A stretch of DNA of 12,051 bases from Mageeibacillus sp. UBA3781 (GCA_002368805.1 DFFH01000056.1:6034-18084), one strand, 5' to 3'. Shown: positions 1-7,000, numbered from the stretch's first letter. Notes: generated by a model from the sequence alone, not told the origin. Numbers and translations: made by a program.

Positions 1-590
1 ATGATCCCGTCACTGACTTTCCCCGGGAAATACTTCTGCACGCCGGCGATGTAAAGAAGGATCCCGGCAACCAGCGAGAGTACGGCCGGGTTGATGACCG
101 CCGAACGGATCGAGATGTATTTTTTGTCCAGCGTCAGGCAGTATACCGCCGCCGTAAAGACCAGGATATTCATGGAGATCACATAGACCGACGAATAGCA
201 GGCGACCTCCGGATGATCCGGAAGCAGCGCCTGGATAAGAGGCATACCGAAGAAACCGCAGTTACCAAGTGCAGAGCCGATGGCCAGCATCCTGTATTTG
301 TTGATGTGGAATTTCTTCCGGAGGATAGAATACAGCGTCAGGAGAAATGCGACCTCGACCGCAAATGAGACGAGGAAGAAAAGTCCCATATCCCGAAGCG
401 CTGTCCAGGAGAACTCCATGGAGAAGAAGGAAGAGATGATCATGCACGGCGAAAGCACGTAGATCAGCACCGACGACATCGTCGAAAGATGATCCGCCAC
501 GGCTTTCTTCGCCTTCCCGAGAAGATACCCCGGGAACATATACATCAGCGCGACAAATACGCTTATAAATGCGACTTTAAATGCAACCAT
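1..590 (-). CDS. AEC (auxin efflux carrier) family permease, N-terminal part
   Basis: The frame opens at ATG 588-590 and runs off the left edge: 196 codons are present of roughly 300-320 expected for the family. AEC proteins are inner-membrane permeases exporting or exchanging organic acids and similar small anions; the substrate cannot be told here. Visible are successive hydrophobic helices at about residues 4-24, 39-56, 69-90, 132-153 and 167-186. The conserved glycine/asparagine stretch ALGNCGFFGMPL lies at 107-118 and an INPAV motif at 166-170, both typical of this family. The ribosome binding site GAGGA lies 4-5 nt upstream. It is the last visible gene of a three-gene minus-strand operon and starts 11 bp after the YjbR-EVE-like gene stops. 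No internal stop or frameshift is seen. The family call is firm; the transported compound is unknown. Confidence 0.88.
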   Translation of the reverse strand, partial: MVAFKVAFISVFVALMYMFPGYLLGKAKKAVADHLSTMSSVLIYVLSPCMIISSFFSMEFSWTALRDMGLFFLVSFAVEVAFLLTLYSILRKKFHINKYRMLAIGSALGNCGFFGMPLIQALLPDHPEVACYSSVYVISMNILVFTAAVYCLTLDKKYISIRSAVINPAVLSLVAGILLYIAGVQKYFPGKVSDGI

Positions 591-601
591 ACATTCCTCA
601 T

Positions 602-1357
602 CTAGTCTGTCTTACCATTCAGCGCCCAGCTCAATGAATGCGGTACTCCACGTGGCCCGCGGATCGCGTTCACGCCGTACTCGTCCTTGAGGACACGGAA
701 GGGGAACTCGTCTCCCGTATATTTCTTCTGAAGCCGGATCTTCATCAAGGCCCGGATCGTCAGATTCTTATCCTGATAGTCGTACGGTATATCGGTCTGC
801 GTGACACGGCATCGGAACAGTACCGCAGAGACCGGCGCGCCGACATACAAATATACCGTATCTCCGACCTGAATGCCAGCCCCCTGTTTCCATTCGATCT
901 CTTTTTTGTTGTCGAAAGCGTGCAGAATGTCGTAATATGCGGGATTTGCCGGGACGAGCCATTCTTTCGCCGGGCGCTCTTTGATTTTTCTATGGCGGGA
1001 CGATGTCGTCTGGAAACTGATATCCAGAAGCAGCCTGATCTGCTTCTCCGGGACCGTGCCATCCAGAAGTACCGTGATCCAATGCTCTTTATTCATGTGG
1101 TATCCCGGCATGATTCCTTCGTCCTGCAGTATCACATCCCGGTAGACCGGATCGTCGATCTTGAGGTTGATCACATCGACCTTGCCCTCTCCGGCAAGCG
1201 CCAGCACATCTCTTCGCACCTCCATGATCAGTGCGAACCACTTGTGATTGTCCAGATGACGGAAGACCGAGAACTCCGGATATTTCTCCCAGGGATGCTC
1301 CTCTCCTACGCCATATTGAGATTCAATATAATCGGTGATGCGGCTCTTTAGATTCAT
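602..1357 (-). CDS. YjbR/MmcQ-like protein fused to an EVE/PUA-like domain
   Basis: A 251-residue protein with two recognisable parts. Residues 1-118 resemble the YjbR/MmcQ fold (CyaY-like, often annotated as DNA-binding), including the typical MNKEHWITVLLDG segment at 88-100. Residues 131-245 look like an EVE/PUA-type domain: EWLVPANPAYYDIL at 132-145, then the GDTVYLYVGAP turn at 165-175, as in EVE proteins that read modified bases or nucleotides. The function is not known; the two halves suggest a nucleic-acid-related or small-ligand role (inference). It starts directly after the TAG of the upstream acetyltransferase with no gap, and its GAGAGGAGAA ribosome binding site lies inside that gene's end, so the two are translationally coupled. 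The AEC permease follows 11 bp later. The YjbR call is good; the EVE call rests on motif memory alone. Confidence 0.75.
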   Translation of the reverse strand: MNLKSRITDYIESQYGVGEEHPWEKYPEFSVFRHLDNHKWFALIMEVRRDVLALAGEGKVDVINLKIDDPVYRDVILQDEGIMPGYHMNKEHWITVLLDGTVPEKQIRLLLDISFQTTSSRHRKIKERPAKEWLVPANPAYYDILHAFDNKKEIEWKQGAGIQVGDTVYLYVGAPVSAVLFRCRVTQTDIPYDYQDKNLTIRALMKIRLQKKYTGDEFPFRVLKDEYGVNAIRGPRGVPHSLSWALNGKTD

Positions 1358-1912
1358 CTATTCTCCTCTCTCCTCTTTCAGGATCGAGTACCAGCTGGCA
1401 TCGCAGATACCCGTGTTGTTTCTGTCCGAGAGGCGAAGTGTGCCCTCGAACTTTAATCCGCAGTGCGTCATGACCATACCCGAGTGCGGGTTTTTCGGAT
1501 CGTGGTAACTGCAGATTCTGTTTGCCTTTACCTCTTCAAAGAAAAAGTCCACGAGCGCCTGCAGTGCTTCCGACATGATCCCCTGATGCCAGAAGGCTCT
1601 TCCCAGGCAGTATCCGACCTGGATCGATTCCGTGCTGTCATTGACCAGTCCGTGGATCGTGCCGATGGCTTCGTCTCCGTTCTCCTTCAGGGTGATCGCC
1701 CAGTGATAGTAATCGTTTTTTTCATATTCCGGGAGCCACATACCGAGCACATACTTGGTGGTATCCACACTCTCGTGCGTCGGCCATGTCAGAAACTTCG
1801 TCACTTCCGGATCGGATGCCCAGTTCCTAAACATCGCTTCCGCATCCTCCATCGTTAGTCTTCGCAGGATCAGACGGTCTGTTTCTAAGGTCTTCGTTCC
1901 GCAGTGGATCAT
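1358..1912 (-). CDS. GNAT acetyltransferase, RimJ/RimL-like
   Basis: A 184-residue GNAT family N-acetyltransferase that would move the acetyl group of acetyl-CoA to an amine, in the cytoplasm; the substrate is unknown. The start TDRLILRRLTMEDAEAMF (11-28) is the hallmark of the RimJ/RimL/ribosomal-protein-type subgroup. The acetyl-CoA pyrophosphate loop region is GRAFWHQGIMSEAL (104-117), and NPHSGMVMTHCGLKFEG (141-157) is the typical motif B region. A longer frame exists to 2017, but ATG 1912 is chosen because GGGAGGAAGAGACT lies just before it, and because the promoter at 1946-1974 would fall inside the longer version. It is the first gene of an operon with the YjbR-EVE-like protein (0 bp gap) and the AEC permease. 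The family is firm; the physiological role is not visible. Confidence 0.88.
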   Translation of the reverse strand: MIHCGTKTLETDRLILRRLTMEDAEAMFRNWASDPEVTKFLTWPTHESVDTTKYVLGMWLPEYEKNDYYHWAITLKENGDEAIGTIHGLVNDSTESIQVGYCLGRAFWHQGIMSEALQALVDFFFEEVKANRICSYHDPKNPHSGMVMTHCGLKFEGTLRLSDRNNTGICDASWYSILKEERGE

Positions 1913-1945
1913 AGTCTCTTCCTCCCTCATAAAGAATTTCTTTTC

Positions 1946-1974
1946 AGTATAGCATCCGTCCAAATGATCAACAA
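1946..1974 (-). promoter_or_regulatory. Promoter of the GNAT / YjbR-EVE / AEC operon
   Basis: Read on the minus strand, the -10 is TATACT (1946-1951) with an extended TGC just upstream, and a weak -35 TTGTTG sits at 1969-1974, giving a 17-bp spacer. The transcript would start near 1939, leaving a leader of about 27 nt that carries the ribosome binding site of the acetyltransferase. No operator palindrome is evident. The promoter is placed back to back with the start region of the plus-strand corA gene. Confidence 0.65.
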
Positions 1975-2012
1975 TAAACCTCTCTCTTATACAAAGAAAT
2001 CTTACTTTGTTG

Positions 2013-2018
2013 TACAAT
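2013..2018 (+). promoter_or_regulatory. Candidate -10 element of corA promoter
   Basis: TACAAT at 2013-2018 is the best -10 match upstream of the plus-strand corA gene, with TTATAC (1987-1992) as a poor, 20-bp-distant -35 candidate. It overlaps the 8-bp palindrome TTGTACAA. It would give a leader of about 70 nt that includes the stem-loop at 2036-2063. Weak evidence because no good -35 is visible. Confidence 0.4.
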
Positions 2019-2035
2019 AGGTGTGGTGTGAAAAC

Positions 2036-2063
2036 GCAAAAGGCACCGTAAAAGTGCTTTTGC
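2036..2063 (+). other. Stem-loop in the corA leader
   Basis: GCAAAA-G-GCAC pairs with GTGC-TTTTGC around a 7-nt loop (CGTAAAA), giving 10 base pairs with one bulged G. It lies 30 nt before the corA start codon. It is too small for an M-box magnesium riboswitch and has no U-tract after it, so it is not a clear terminator. It could be a protein or small-molecule regulated leader element or simply a stabilising hairpin. Confidence 0.45.
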
Positions 2064-2093
2064 AGGCGAAAAAATCGAGAGGTTATATCGGAT

Positions 2094-3011
2094 ATGTACT
2101 ACAAAATTGGGGAAAGGCTCGAAGAAGTCAAACCGAAGAGTTTTGAGAATCTGGGGTATCAGTATGTTGCTGTGATCAGCTCTCAGGAGTGGGTCAAATC
2201 CAATAAGAATTTCGGGATGGGGATCGAGTGGGACATCAATCTCGAAGAGATCACCGATACCCATGCGGAAGTCAATATCGATTCCCTGACCGGGACATTC
2301 TCGATACCCAGCAGGAAGAACACCTCCGGACCCAAGCACAACTTCGCCTTCGCACTGGATGAGAAGGGCATCGTCTTTGTCGATGACGAAGGCTTCGCCG
2401 GAAAGATCGTCGAGAAGATCGCACAGACGAAGAAGTACATCAATCCCTGCCTCGAGAGATTCCTCTATGATTTTCTTGAGAGCATCATCCACAGAGACTA
2501 TAAGATCATCGAGAGATACGACGCCAGACTCGACGAGATCGAGAAGGACGTGTTAAGTGAGGAATCCTCCGGCTCCATCCAGGAACTGACCGATATCCGG
2601 TCCGAGCTTCGTGACCTGAGGATCCACTACGCACAGCTCATGGATCTGAGCCAGGAGCTGGAAGAAAACGAGAACGAATTCTTCAAAGAGGATAACGAGA
2701 GATACTTCCATCTCGTGTTCCAGAGAGTGCAGACGCTCCACGAGATGACATCTTCGCTTGCCGACTATACTTCGCACATCCGTGATCTGAACCAGACACA
2801 GATCGATATCAAGCAGAATAAGATCATGACGATCCTTACCGTTGTGACGAGCATTTTCATGCCGCTGACGCTGATCACCGGATGGTATGGCATGAACTTC
2901 GTCCATATGCCCGAACTAAAAGAACCCGCGGCTTATCCGATCGTCATCACCGTATGCATCCTGATCGTGATCGGATGCCTCGTCTTTTTCAAGCGGAAAA
3001 AGTGGCTGTGA
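2094..3011 (+). CDS. corA: CorA-family divalent cation channel
   Basis: A 305-residue CorA-type magnesium (or cobalt/zinc) transporter, which as a homopentamer forms an inner-membrane ion channel. The N-terminal about 240 residues form the cytoplasmic alpha/beta and long-helix part, rich in charged heptads at 135-245. The signature YGMNF is at 265-269, at the end of the first membrane helix (about 244-263). A second helix covers about 281-299, followed by a basic tail FKRKKWL on the cytoplasmic side. The length and the two-helix C-terminus fit the family. The ribosome binding site is only GAGAGG, 11 nt upstream, weaker than those of its neighbours. It stands alone on the plus strand, convergent with the HerA gene. 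The ion transported cannot be decided from sequence; Mg2+ is the default. Confidence 0.92.
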   Translation: MYYKIGERLEEVKPKSFENLGYQYVAVISSQEWVKSNKNFGMGIEWDINLEEITDTHAEVNIDSLTGTFSIPSRKNTSGPKHNFAFALDEKGIVFVDDEGFAGKIVEKIAQTKKYINPCLERFLYDFLESIIHRDYKIIERYDARLDEIEKDVLSEESSGSIQELTDIRSELRDLRIHYAQLMDLSQELEENENEFFKEDNERYFHLVFQRVQTLHEMTSSLADYTSHIRDLNQTQIDIKQNKIMTILTVVTSIFMPLTLITGWYGMNFVHMPELKEPAAYPIVITVCILIVIGCLVFFKRKKWL

Positions 3012-3015
3012 CGAA

Positions 3016-3034
3016 AGGACGCTTCGCGGGTCCT
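3016..3034. terminator. Possible shared terminator hairpin between corA and the HerA gene
   Basis: AGGAC-GC-TTC-GC-gg-GTCCT forms a GC-rich stem with a two-base bulge, starting 5 bp after the corA stop. On the plus strand it is followed by CCAAAATACTATTTC (no real U-run); on the minus strand it is followed by TTTCGT. It sits in the only gap between two convergent genes, so a bidirectional terminator is plausible, but it lacks a classical U-tract. Confidence 0.35.
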
Positions 3035-3094
3035 CCAAAATACTATTTCAATTCTTAGACTCAGGCTGTTTTCCTAAGATCCTTCCCTAAGCGA

Positions 3095-4699
3095 TCAGAG
3101 AAGCGGTGTCTCGTTGTACTGCTTTCTGTCGCTCTTCTTTACACGGACAAACATGTTGTGCAGGAGATTGACACTTGTGAGGATCATCTCGCCCTGATTG
3201 AGCTTTCTGATGTGCTTGAGAGAGTAATCGTCCAGATGGCTCTGTACCGTCTTGATCTCGTCGTTTTCCATGAGACGGTGGATCAGCATCGTACCAACCT
3301 GACCGAAGAGTACCGGAGAAACGTCCTTCGGGTTCTGTGTTGTCAGGTAAAGGAAGATACCCTTTCTTCTACCTTCTCTTGCGATCAGAGTCAGGCCGCC
3401 GTAGAAGTCCTTGTCGGAATATCTGGACTTGGAATATCTGTGAACCTCATCGATGAAGAATACGAACGGGCAGATACCATCAAGGGACATAATGAAGTTA
3501 CTTACCAGGTCAACGACCATGCCGCCAATACCTTCTGCAGCACCGAGTGCGGAGGTGTCGATATAGAGGCTCACGCCCGGCTGATAGACGAACTCTTCGA
3601 TCGTATCGAGGAGGTTATACATCTCCGGATCATCCGAGAAGAATGTCAGGAAGCGGGTGTTCGTCATCTGATACTGGATCTTCTGAACGAGGGAAGCATT
3701 TGCATTCGCCTTCAGAACGTCGTAACGGTATCTGAAGTTGTAGTCGTTATCTCTGTCCGGCTCACAGACGGATTCCGCCTGGATCTGCTCCGGAAGAAGC
3801 TCGATGTTAAATTCGATATCCTCATTGGTAACGGAAGCGAGATTCTCCTGGACCTCATCGATATTCGCACCGACTTTGTAGTAGTAGGAATCGTCGCCGA
3901 TCTTCTTCATGAAACGAAGAGAGGTGATCGCCTGAGAGAGCACCGCGCCCTGGCTGCTGTTCTCCGCCTCGAAAAGTTTCTCCCACTGATCCATGGTAAG
4001 CTTACCGGGAGAGATCGTCGTATCGACACCCAGCGTCAGCTTCGTGACCTCATCGTCTGTAAAAGCATCTCTATACTCACCGGTCGGATCGATGATCAGT
4101 GTTTTACGGCCGGTAGTTACCAGCTTGTCAAGGATAGCGAGCGCTGTGGTGGACTTACCACTGTTTGTCGCTCCGATGCACATGAGGTGGCGGTTAAAGA
4201 GCGTGCTGGGCTTGAGGGTAACGCCTGCGCCCAGTCTGTTCATATAAGAACCGAAAGCCGGAAGCGGCTCGTCCGAATCGTGGTTCAGTTCGAGCGAGTG
4301 CATGAACAGCTCATATACTTCATCGGTTGCCAGATACACATTGTCGGTGATGCCGAGTGTCTTAAAGCCGGCAAGATGGAATCTGTCGGAATCATTTGGC
4401 ATAAAAGCGATCGTGTCAATGCAGATCTCGTGATATGCTTTCTTATTCTCTTCTTCGTTGAAGCTCTTCTTTGAAGTCTTGTTCTCATATACTTCTCCGA
4501 GGAACAGACCCTCCGTCGAGTCAACTACGACGAAATAGCTGATGGTGTTCGGAAGAAACGAGCTCTTGAACTTGCTTCTATCGTTCATCGCGGCGAGGTT
4601 CTCGACCAGCGCAATGGAATTGCTTCTGTAAACCTGAGTAACTTTACCCAGATAGTATTCTTTCAGATCATAGCCTTCAAAAAGAGATTTAAGTGTCAT
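3095..4699 (-). CDS. HerA-type (FtsK/HerA clade) hexameric ATPase, orphan
   Basis: A 534-residue HerA/DUF87 ATPase of the FtsK-HerA superfamily; members form hexameric DNA-translocating rings, usually working with a nuclease or effector partner. Residues 1-150 look like the N-terminal beta-barrel (HAS-barrel) region. Walker A is GATNSGKST at 176-184, followed by LIIDPTGEY at 201-209 as in HerA. The Walker B strand FVFFIDEVH is at 412-420, the candidate arginine finger region REGRRKG at 441-447, and the polar sensor TTQNP at 453-457. All key motifs are intact, so it should be active. The start ATG is supported by GGAGGA 5 nt upstream. The usual partners (NurA or SIR2) are not adjacent: the neighbours are corA (convergent) and a 2H phosphoesterase. 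A YhcG nuclease lies 1.25 kb upstream on the same strand; any link to it is inference. Confidence 0.87.
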   Translation of the reverse strand: MTLKSLFEGYDLKEYYLGKVTQVYRSNSIALVENLAAMNDRSKFKSSFLPNTISYFVVVDSTEGLFLGEVYENKTSKKSFNEEENKKAYHEICIDTIAFMPNDSDRFHLAGFKTLGITDNVYLATDEVYELFMHSLELNHDSDEPLPAFGSYMNRLGAGVTLKPSTLFNRHLMCIGATNSGKSTTALAILDKLVTTGRKTLIIDPTGEYRDAFTDDEVTKLTLGVDTTISPGKLTMDQWEKLFEAENSSQGAVLSQAITSLRFMKKIGDDSYYYKVGANIDEVQENLASVTNEDIEFNIELLPEQIQAESVCEPDRDNDYNFRYRYDVLKANANASLVQKIQYQMTNTRFLTFFSDDPEMYNLLDTIEEFVYQPGVSLYIDTSALGAAEGIGGMVVDLVSNFIMSLDGICPFVFFIDEVHRYSKSRYSDKDFYGGLTLIAREGRRKGIFLYLTTQNPKDVSPVLFGQVGTMLIHRLMENDEIKTVQSHLDDYSLKHIRKLNQGEMILTSVNLLHNMFVRVKKSDRKQYNETPLL

Positions 4700-4752
4700 T
4701 CATATCCTCCCGCGAATTCTGATTTCTCCCGGTCCGCATAGAACCTGATTAT

Positions 4753-4783
4753 ATTATAGGTTGCCGGGGCATGTATTTGGTAA
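4753..4783 (-). promoter_or_regulatory. Candidate promoter of the HerA-type gene
   Basis: On the minus strand a consensus -10 TATAAT occurs at 4753-4758, overlapped by a second TATAAT at 4748-4753. The best -35 is TTACCA at 4778-4783 with a long 19-bp spacer. The transcript would begin near 4746, about 47 nt before the start codon. It suggests that the ATPase can be transcribed independently of the upstream GNAT/2H pair. Confidence 0.5.
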
Positions 4784-4881
4784 CCATTGTGTAAAGGAAT
4801 CAGAAATTCATTATTCACTAACTATAACACATATCACCCTATTTGAATATCAAACTGTTGGCATGATACATTCATTTTTTG
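4784..4881. other. AT-rich intergenic stretch without a recognised element
   Basis: About 100 bp between the 2H phosphoesterase stop and the HerA promoter. It is very AT-rich and contains only a short TTTGA-ATA-TCAAA palindrome and a run of six T followed by GTCA. I see no strong terminator, no small gene with a ribosome binding site and no repeat. Confidence 0.4.
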
Positions 4882-5379
4882 TCATAAATCCAGCGCCGCG
4901 ATCTCTCTTGTCGGCCAGAAAGCGCATAGATGCAGCCTCGTGATCCTTCCGGTCATCGGCCGGAAACACTTTACAAAAGTCGGAAGCGCAGCATGCACGA
5001 CCTCCGGATCATCGATCAGGATCGTGGTATGCGGGGTAAATCCATACTGCTGCGGCACACCCATCTGACAGGCTTCCTGAAGTTTATCCAGTTCCGGATT
5101 TCTATTCGGCGCCGCGAAAAGCACTTGCCCCCCGGCGAACATGCCGATGTGGCTCAGGTCTACTTCCACCTGCGAGAATTCTGCCGCCACTTTTTTGACG
5201 TTCGCGAGGACCTCTTCTTCCATCTCCAGAGGATATGTCGCCAGGCTGATGTGATAAGGAAGATCCGGCGTCTGCGTTCCGGTAAAGCCCGCTTTCTTGA
5301 TCTCGGCATACCACTCCGACATATTCTTCTGAACACCCTCGTCCAGATCCGCCATCAGACAAAGAAAACTCTCCGCCAT
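4882..5379 (-). CDS. 2H phosphoesterase (LigT / 2'-5' RNA ligase-like)
   Basis: A 165-residue member of the 2H phosphoesterase superfamily, whose enzymes act on 2',3'-cyclic or 2'-5' phosphodiester bonds in RNA or small nucleotides. The two HxT/S catalytic motifs are visible: YHISLAT with HIS at 43-45, and PHTTILI with HTT at 117-119, about 70 residues apart as in the family. Both catalytic histidines are therefore present. The start is ATG 5377-5379, not the longer TTG at 5400, because AGGAGGAAGTAAAA lies directly before it. That ribosome binding site is inside the last codons of the upstream GNAT gene, which ends 2 bp before this start, so the pair is translationally coupled. The substrate is unknown; RNA end processing or cyclic-nucleotide hydrolysis are both possible. 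Confidence 0.82.
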   Translation of the reverse strand: MAESFLCLMADLDEGVQKNMSEWYAEIKKAGFTGTQTPDLPYHISLATYPLEMEEEVLANVKKVAAEFSQVEVDLSHIGMFAGGQVLFAAPNRNPELDKLQEACQMGVPQQYGFTPHTTILIDDPEVVHAALPTFVKCFRPMTGRITRLHLCAFWPTREIAALDL

Positions 5380-5381
5380 TT

Positions 5382-5837
5382 TTACTTCCTCCTTGTACAA
5401 TTGTATCGGACCACAGATCCATTCGGATACTCGATCACAACTCTTTCCGCTTCAAAACCGCTTTTCCGGTAGAATCCGATTGCATCGTCGTCTGTCTGCG
5501 CCGTGATCTTCTTGAGGTGCTCAGTTTCCATCACCTGATATATCATTTCTTTGCCGATACCCTTTTCCCGCAGATTCTCTTTCACAGCGATACCCAGGAT
5601 CTCCGCCTCGACTCCCGTTTCTGACCCTTCAACTGCTTCTGTCTCTTTCAGCACCAGAATACCGGCTTTTTCGCCATCCATATCACTCACGAAGATCTTC
5701 ACCGAAGGATTTGAAAAATACGCCTCCATTTGTACGACGAAATCATCAAATGTCGGCTGATACATGCAGGGAACATAGATCGAAAACGCTTCCTCGGAAG
5801 TCAGCCAAGTTTTATCAGAACATAGCACTGTGCTCAT
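5382..5837 (-). CDS. GNAT family N-acetyltransferase
   Basis: A 151-residue single-domain GNAT acetyltransferase. The acetyl-CoA binding motif A is AEILGIAVKENLREKGIGKEMI (78-99), with the R-x-x-G-x-G core at 90-95. Motif B is AIGFYRKSGFEAE (119-131), the classical NAxxFYxxxGF-like segment. The substrate cannot be deduced. The ATG at 5835-5837 is preceded by GGAGGTGCGAT, a good ribosome binding site. The 2H phosphoesterase follows after 2 bp, so the two proteins are probably made together. No clear promoter was found in the 110 bp upstream, which hold two TTGCAA palindromes and a small hairpin. Transcription might also come from the YhcG gene behind it, since no strong terminator separates them. 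Confidence 0.85.
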   Translation of the reverse strand: MSTVLCSDKTWLTSEEAFSIYVPCMYQPTFDDFVVQMEAYFSNPSVKIFVSDMDGEKAGILVLKETEAVEGSETGVEAEILGIAVKENLREKGIGKEMIYQVMETEHLKKITAQTDDDAIGFYRKSGFEAERVVIEYPNGSVVRYNCTRRK

Positions 5838-5869
5838 ATCGCACCTCCATTTATACCATAGTGCATTAC

Positions 5870-5886
5870 TTGCAAATATATTGCAA
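5870..5886. repeat. Paired TTGCAA palindromes upstream of the GNAT gene
   Basis: TTGCAA-ATATA-TTGCAA: two copies of a 6-bp palindrome with an 11-bp period, one helical turn, lying 33-49 bp upstream of the GNAT start. The one-turn spacing would suit a protein dimer or pair bound to one face of the DNA. No cognate regulator can be named, and an AT-rich 17-mer like this can arise by chance. Confidence 0.3.
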
Positions 5887-5894
5887 TGAATAGT

Positions 5895-5946
5895 GCCCCA
5901 AGTTGGGGTAGATTTGTCTCATGAAGAAAAGCCCTTCAAATTGGGG
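5895..5946. repeat. Direct repeat CAARTTGGGG with a small hairpin
   Basis: CAAGTTGGGG (5899-5908) and CAAATTGGGG (5937-5946) are 10-bp direct repeats differing at one base. The first is part of a short inverted repeat CCCCA-AGT-TGGGG (5896-5908). They lie just beyond the end of the YhcG gene, at the change from AT-richer to average composition. They could be part of a weak terminator, a regulator site, or a scar of an insertion; none of these is shown. Confidence 0.3.
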
Positions 5947-5947
5947 A

Positions 5948-7000
5948 TCAGTATTCATTGTTTTTCAGAGTATCCTCTATTTCTTCTATGGTCGGCATTG
6001 TTCTTTTGTAATCCTCCGGCACGATTGAACTTAATTCATATTCTGAGATACCTATTGGAGTTTTCATACTATTCACCGCATACTGTGCCAGCACATTATC
6101 CTTGTTTTTACAGATAAGCAACCCGACAGTAGAATTATCATCCTTTCCCTTAAGAATACCATCTACAGCTGATACATATGTTCCTAACTGTCCCATATCT
6201 CCTGGTTCAAATGCTCTTGCTTTCACTTCAACTACAACATAACAATGATTCGTAATGTTATAGAACAACATGTCGATGAACTGCTCAGTAGTTCCGACTA
6301 CAAGCCTATATTCGCGTCCAACAAATGCAAATCCACGACCAAGCTCCATAAGGAGTTTTTGCACATTTCCCATCAAGGCATTTTTCATGTCCTTTTCGTC
6401 ATATTTTTCGCGTAAAGACAAGAAGTCAAAACTATACGGATCCTTTGTCATTTCTTGCGCAAGATCACTCTGTACTTCTGGCAAAACTCTGCAGAAGTTC
6501 GAAATCGCTTTCCCCTTCCGCTCATAAAGATCAGTGTCCAAAAAGTTAAGGAGGACCGCTCGGGACCAATTGTTTTCCAAGGTCTCCTTTACAAAGAAAA
6601 GTGCCTTCTCAGGATTCCCTTTGCATTTATCGATAATACACCTACTATGTCCCCACGGGATTCCAAAAATGATTTGGTCCAATTTTCCCACAACTTGTGG
6701 GAAAATCTTATCGTCTGGAAACAACTCGTAAAATGCCTTTATATAATACAGATTAGAAACGGAAAAAGCTTTTATTTCTGGGAGTTCTCTACTTAAATCT
6801 ATACTAAGCTGTTTGAAGAATCCTTTACCATATCCGTTTTCTTTTTCTCTTATACAAATGTCTTTTCCTAAAGACCAGTAAAACTTCAGCAATTCTGAAT
6901 TCACTCTACAAGCTGCTTTGATCTGGCTCTGCTTGAATCGCGTGCTGATATCTTTTATCCATTGTAGATACTCTTTATCGAATCCGATTATATCGCTCAT
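5948..7000 (-). CDS. YhcG/DUF1016 family PD-(D/E)XK nuclease
   Basis: A 350-residue protein matching the YhcG (DUF1016) family in length and architecture: an N-terminal helical DUF1016_N region (about 10-175, with KAFSVSNLYYIKAFYELFP at 77-95 and the nearby WGHSR motif at 116-120), then a C-terminal PD-(D/E)XK nuclease domain (about 190-335). The nuclease core is visible: FIDMLFYN with D243, then VVVEVKA with E258 and K260, and Q271 in the next helix. It should therefore be catalytically intact. Family members act on DNA in poorly defined roles and often sit near restriction or mobile loci. ATG 7000 is used because GGGGAGGAAGGACGCT precedes it. Two sampled 60-base stretches of this gene are about 37% GC against about 50% in sampled HerA and HEAT-protein stretches, which suggests horizontal acquisition. 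It follows the unknown 132-residue gene by 62 bp on the same strand. Confidence 0.86.
   Translation of the reverse strand: MSDIIGFDKEYLQWIKDISTRFKQSQIKAACRVNSELLKFYWSLGKDICIREKENGYGKGFFKQLSIDLSRELPEIKAFSVSNLYYIKAFYELFPDDKIFPQVVGKLDQIIFGIPWGHSRCIIDKCKGNPEKALFFVKETLENNWSRAVLLNFLDTDLYERKGKAISNFCRVLPEVQSDLAQEMTKDPYSFDFLSLREKYDEKDMKNALMGNVQKLLMELGRGFAFVGREYRLVVGTTEQFIDMLFYNITNHCYVVVEVKARAFEPGDMGQLGTYVSAVDGILKGKDDNSTVGLLICKNKDNVLAQYAVNSMKTPIGISEYELSSIVPEDYKRTMPTIEEIEDTLKNNEY

Noticed and set aside
638..1351. A 237-codon plus-strand frame opposite the YjbR-EVE-like gene.
   Set aside because: It is a shadow of the minus-strand gene, with an unnatural Arg/Asp/His-rich composition and no family resemblance.
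1913..2017. N-terminal extension of the RimL-like acetyltransferase.
   Set aside because: The canonical family N-terminus and a strong ribosome binding site place the start at 1912, and the promoter lies inside the extension.
2019..2093. M-box magnesium riboswitch upstream of corA.
   Set aside because: The leader is only about 70 nt and shows a single small hairpin, whereas M-box elements are much longer with several conserved helices.
1968..2492. A 174-codon minus-strand frame over the corA start.
   Set aside because: It is antisense to a clear CorA N-terminus, covers the promoter region and has no ribosome binding site.
3053..3079. TCTTAG/CTAAGA inverted repeat as terminator of corA.
   Set aside because: A 6-bp AT-rich stem with a 15-nt loop and no U-tract is too weak.
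3158..4474. A 438-codon open frame on the plus strand inside the HerA gene.
   Set aside because: It is fully antisense to an ATPase with intact Walker A and B motifs, shows no recognisable domain and has no convincing ribosome binding site; it follows from the codon bias of the real gene.
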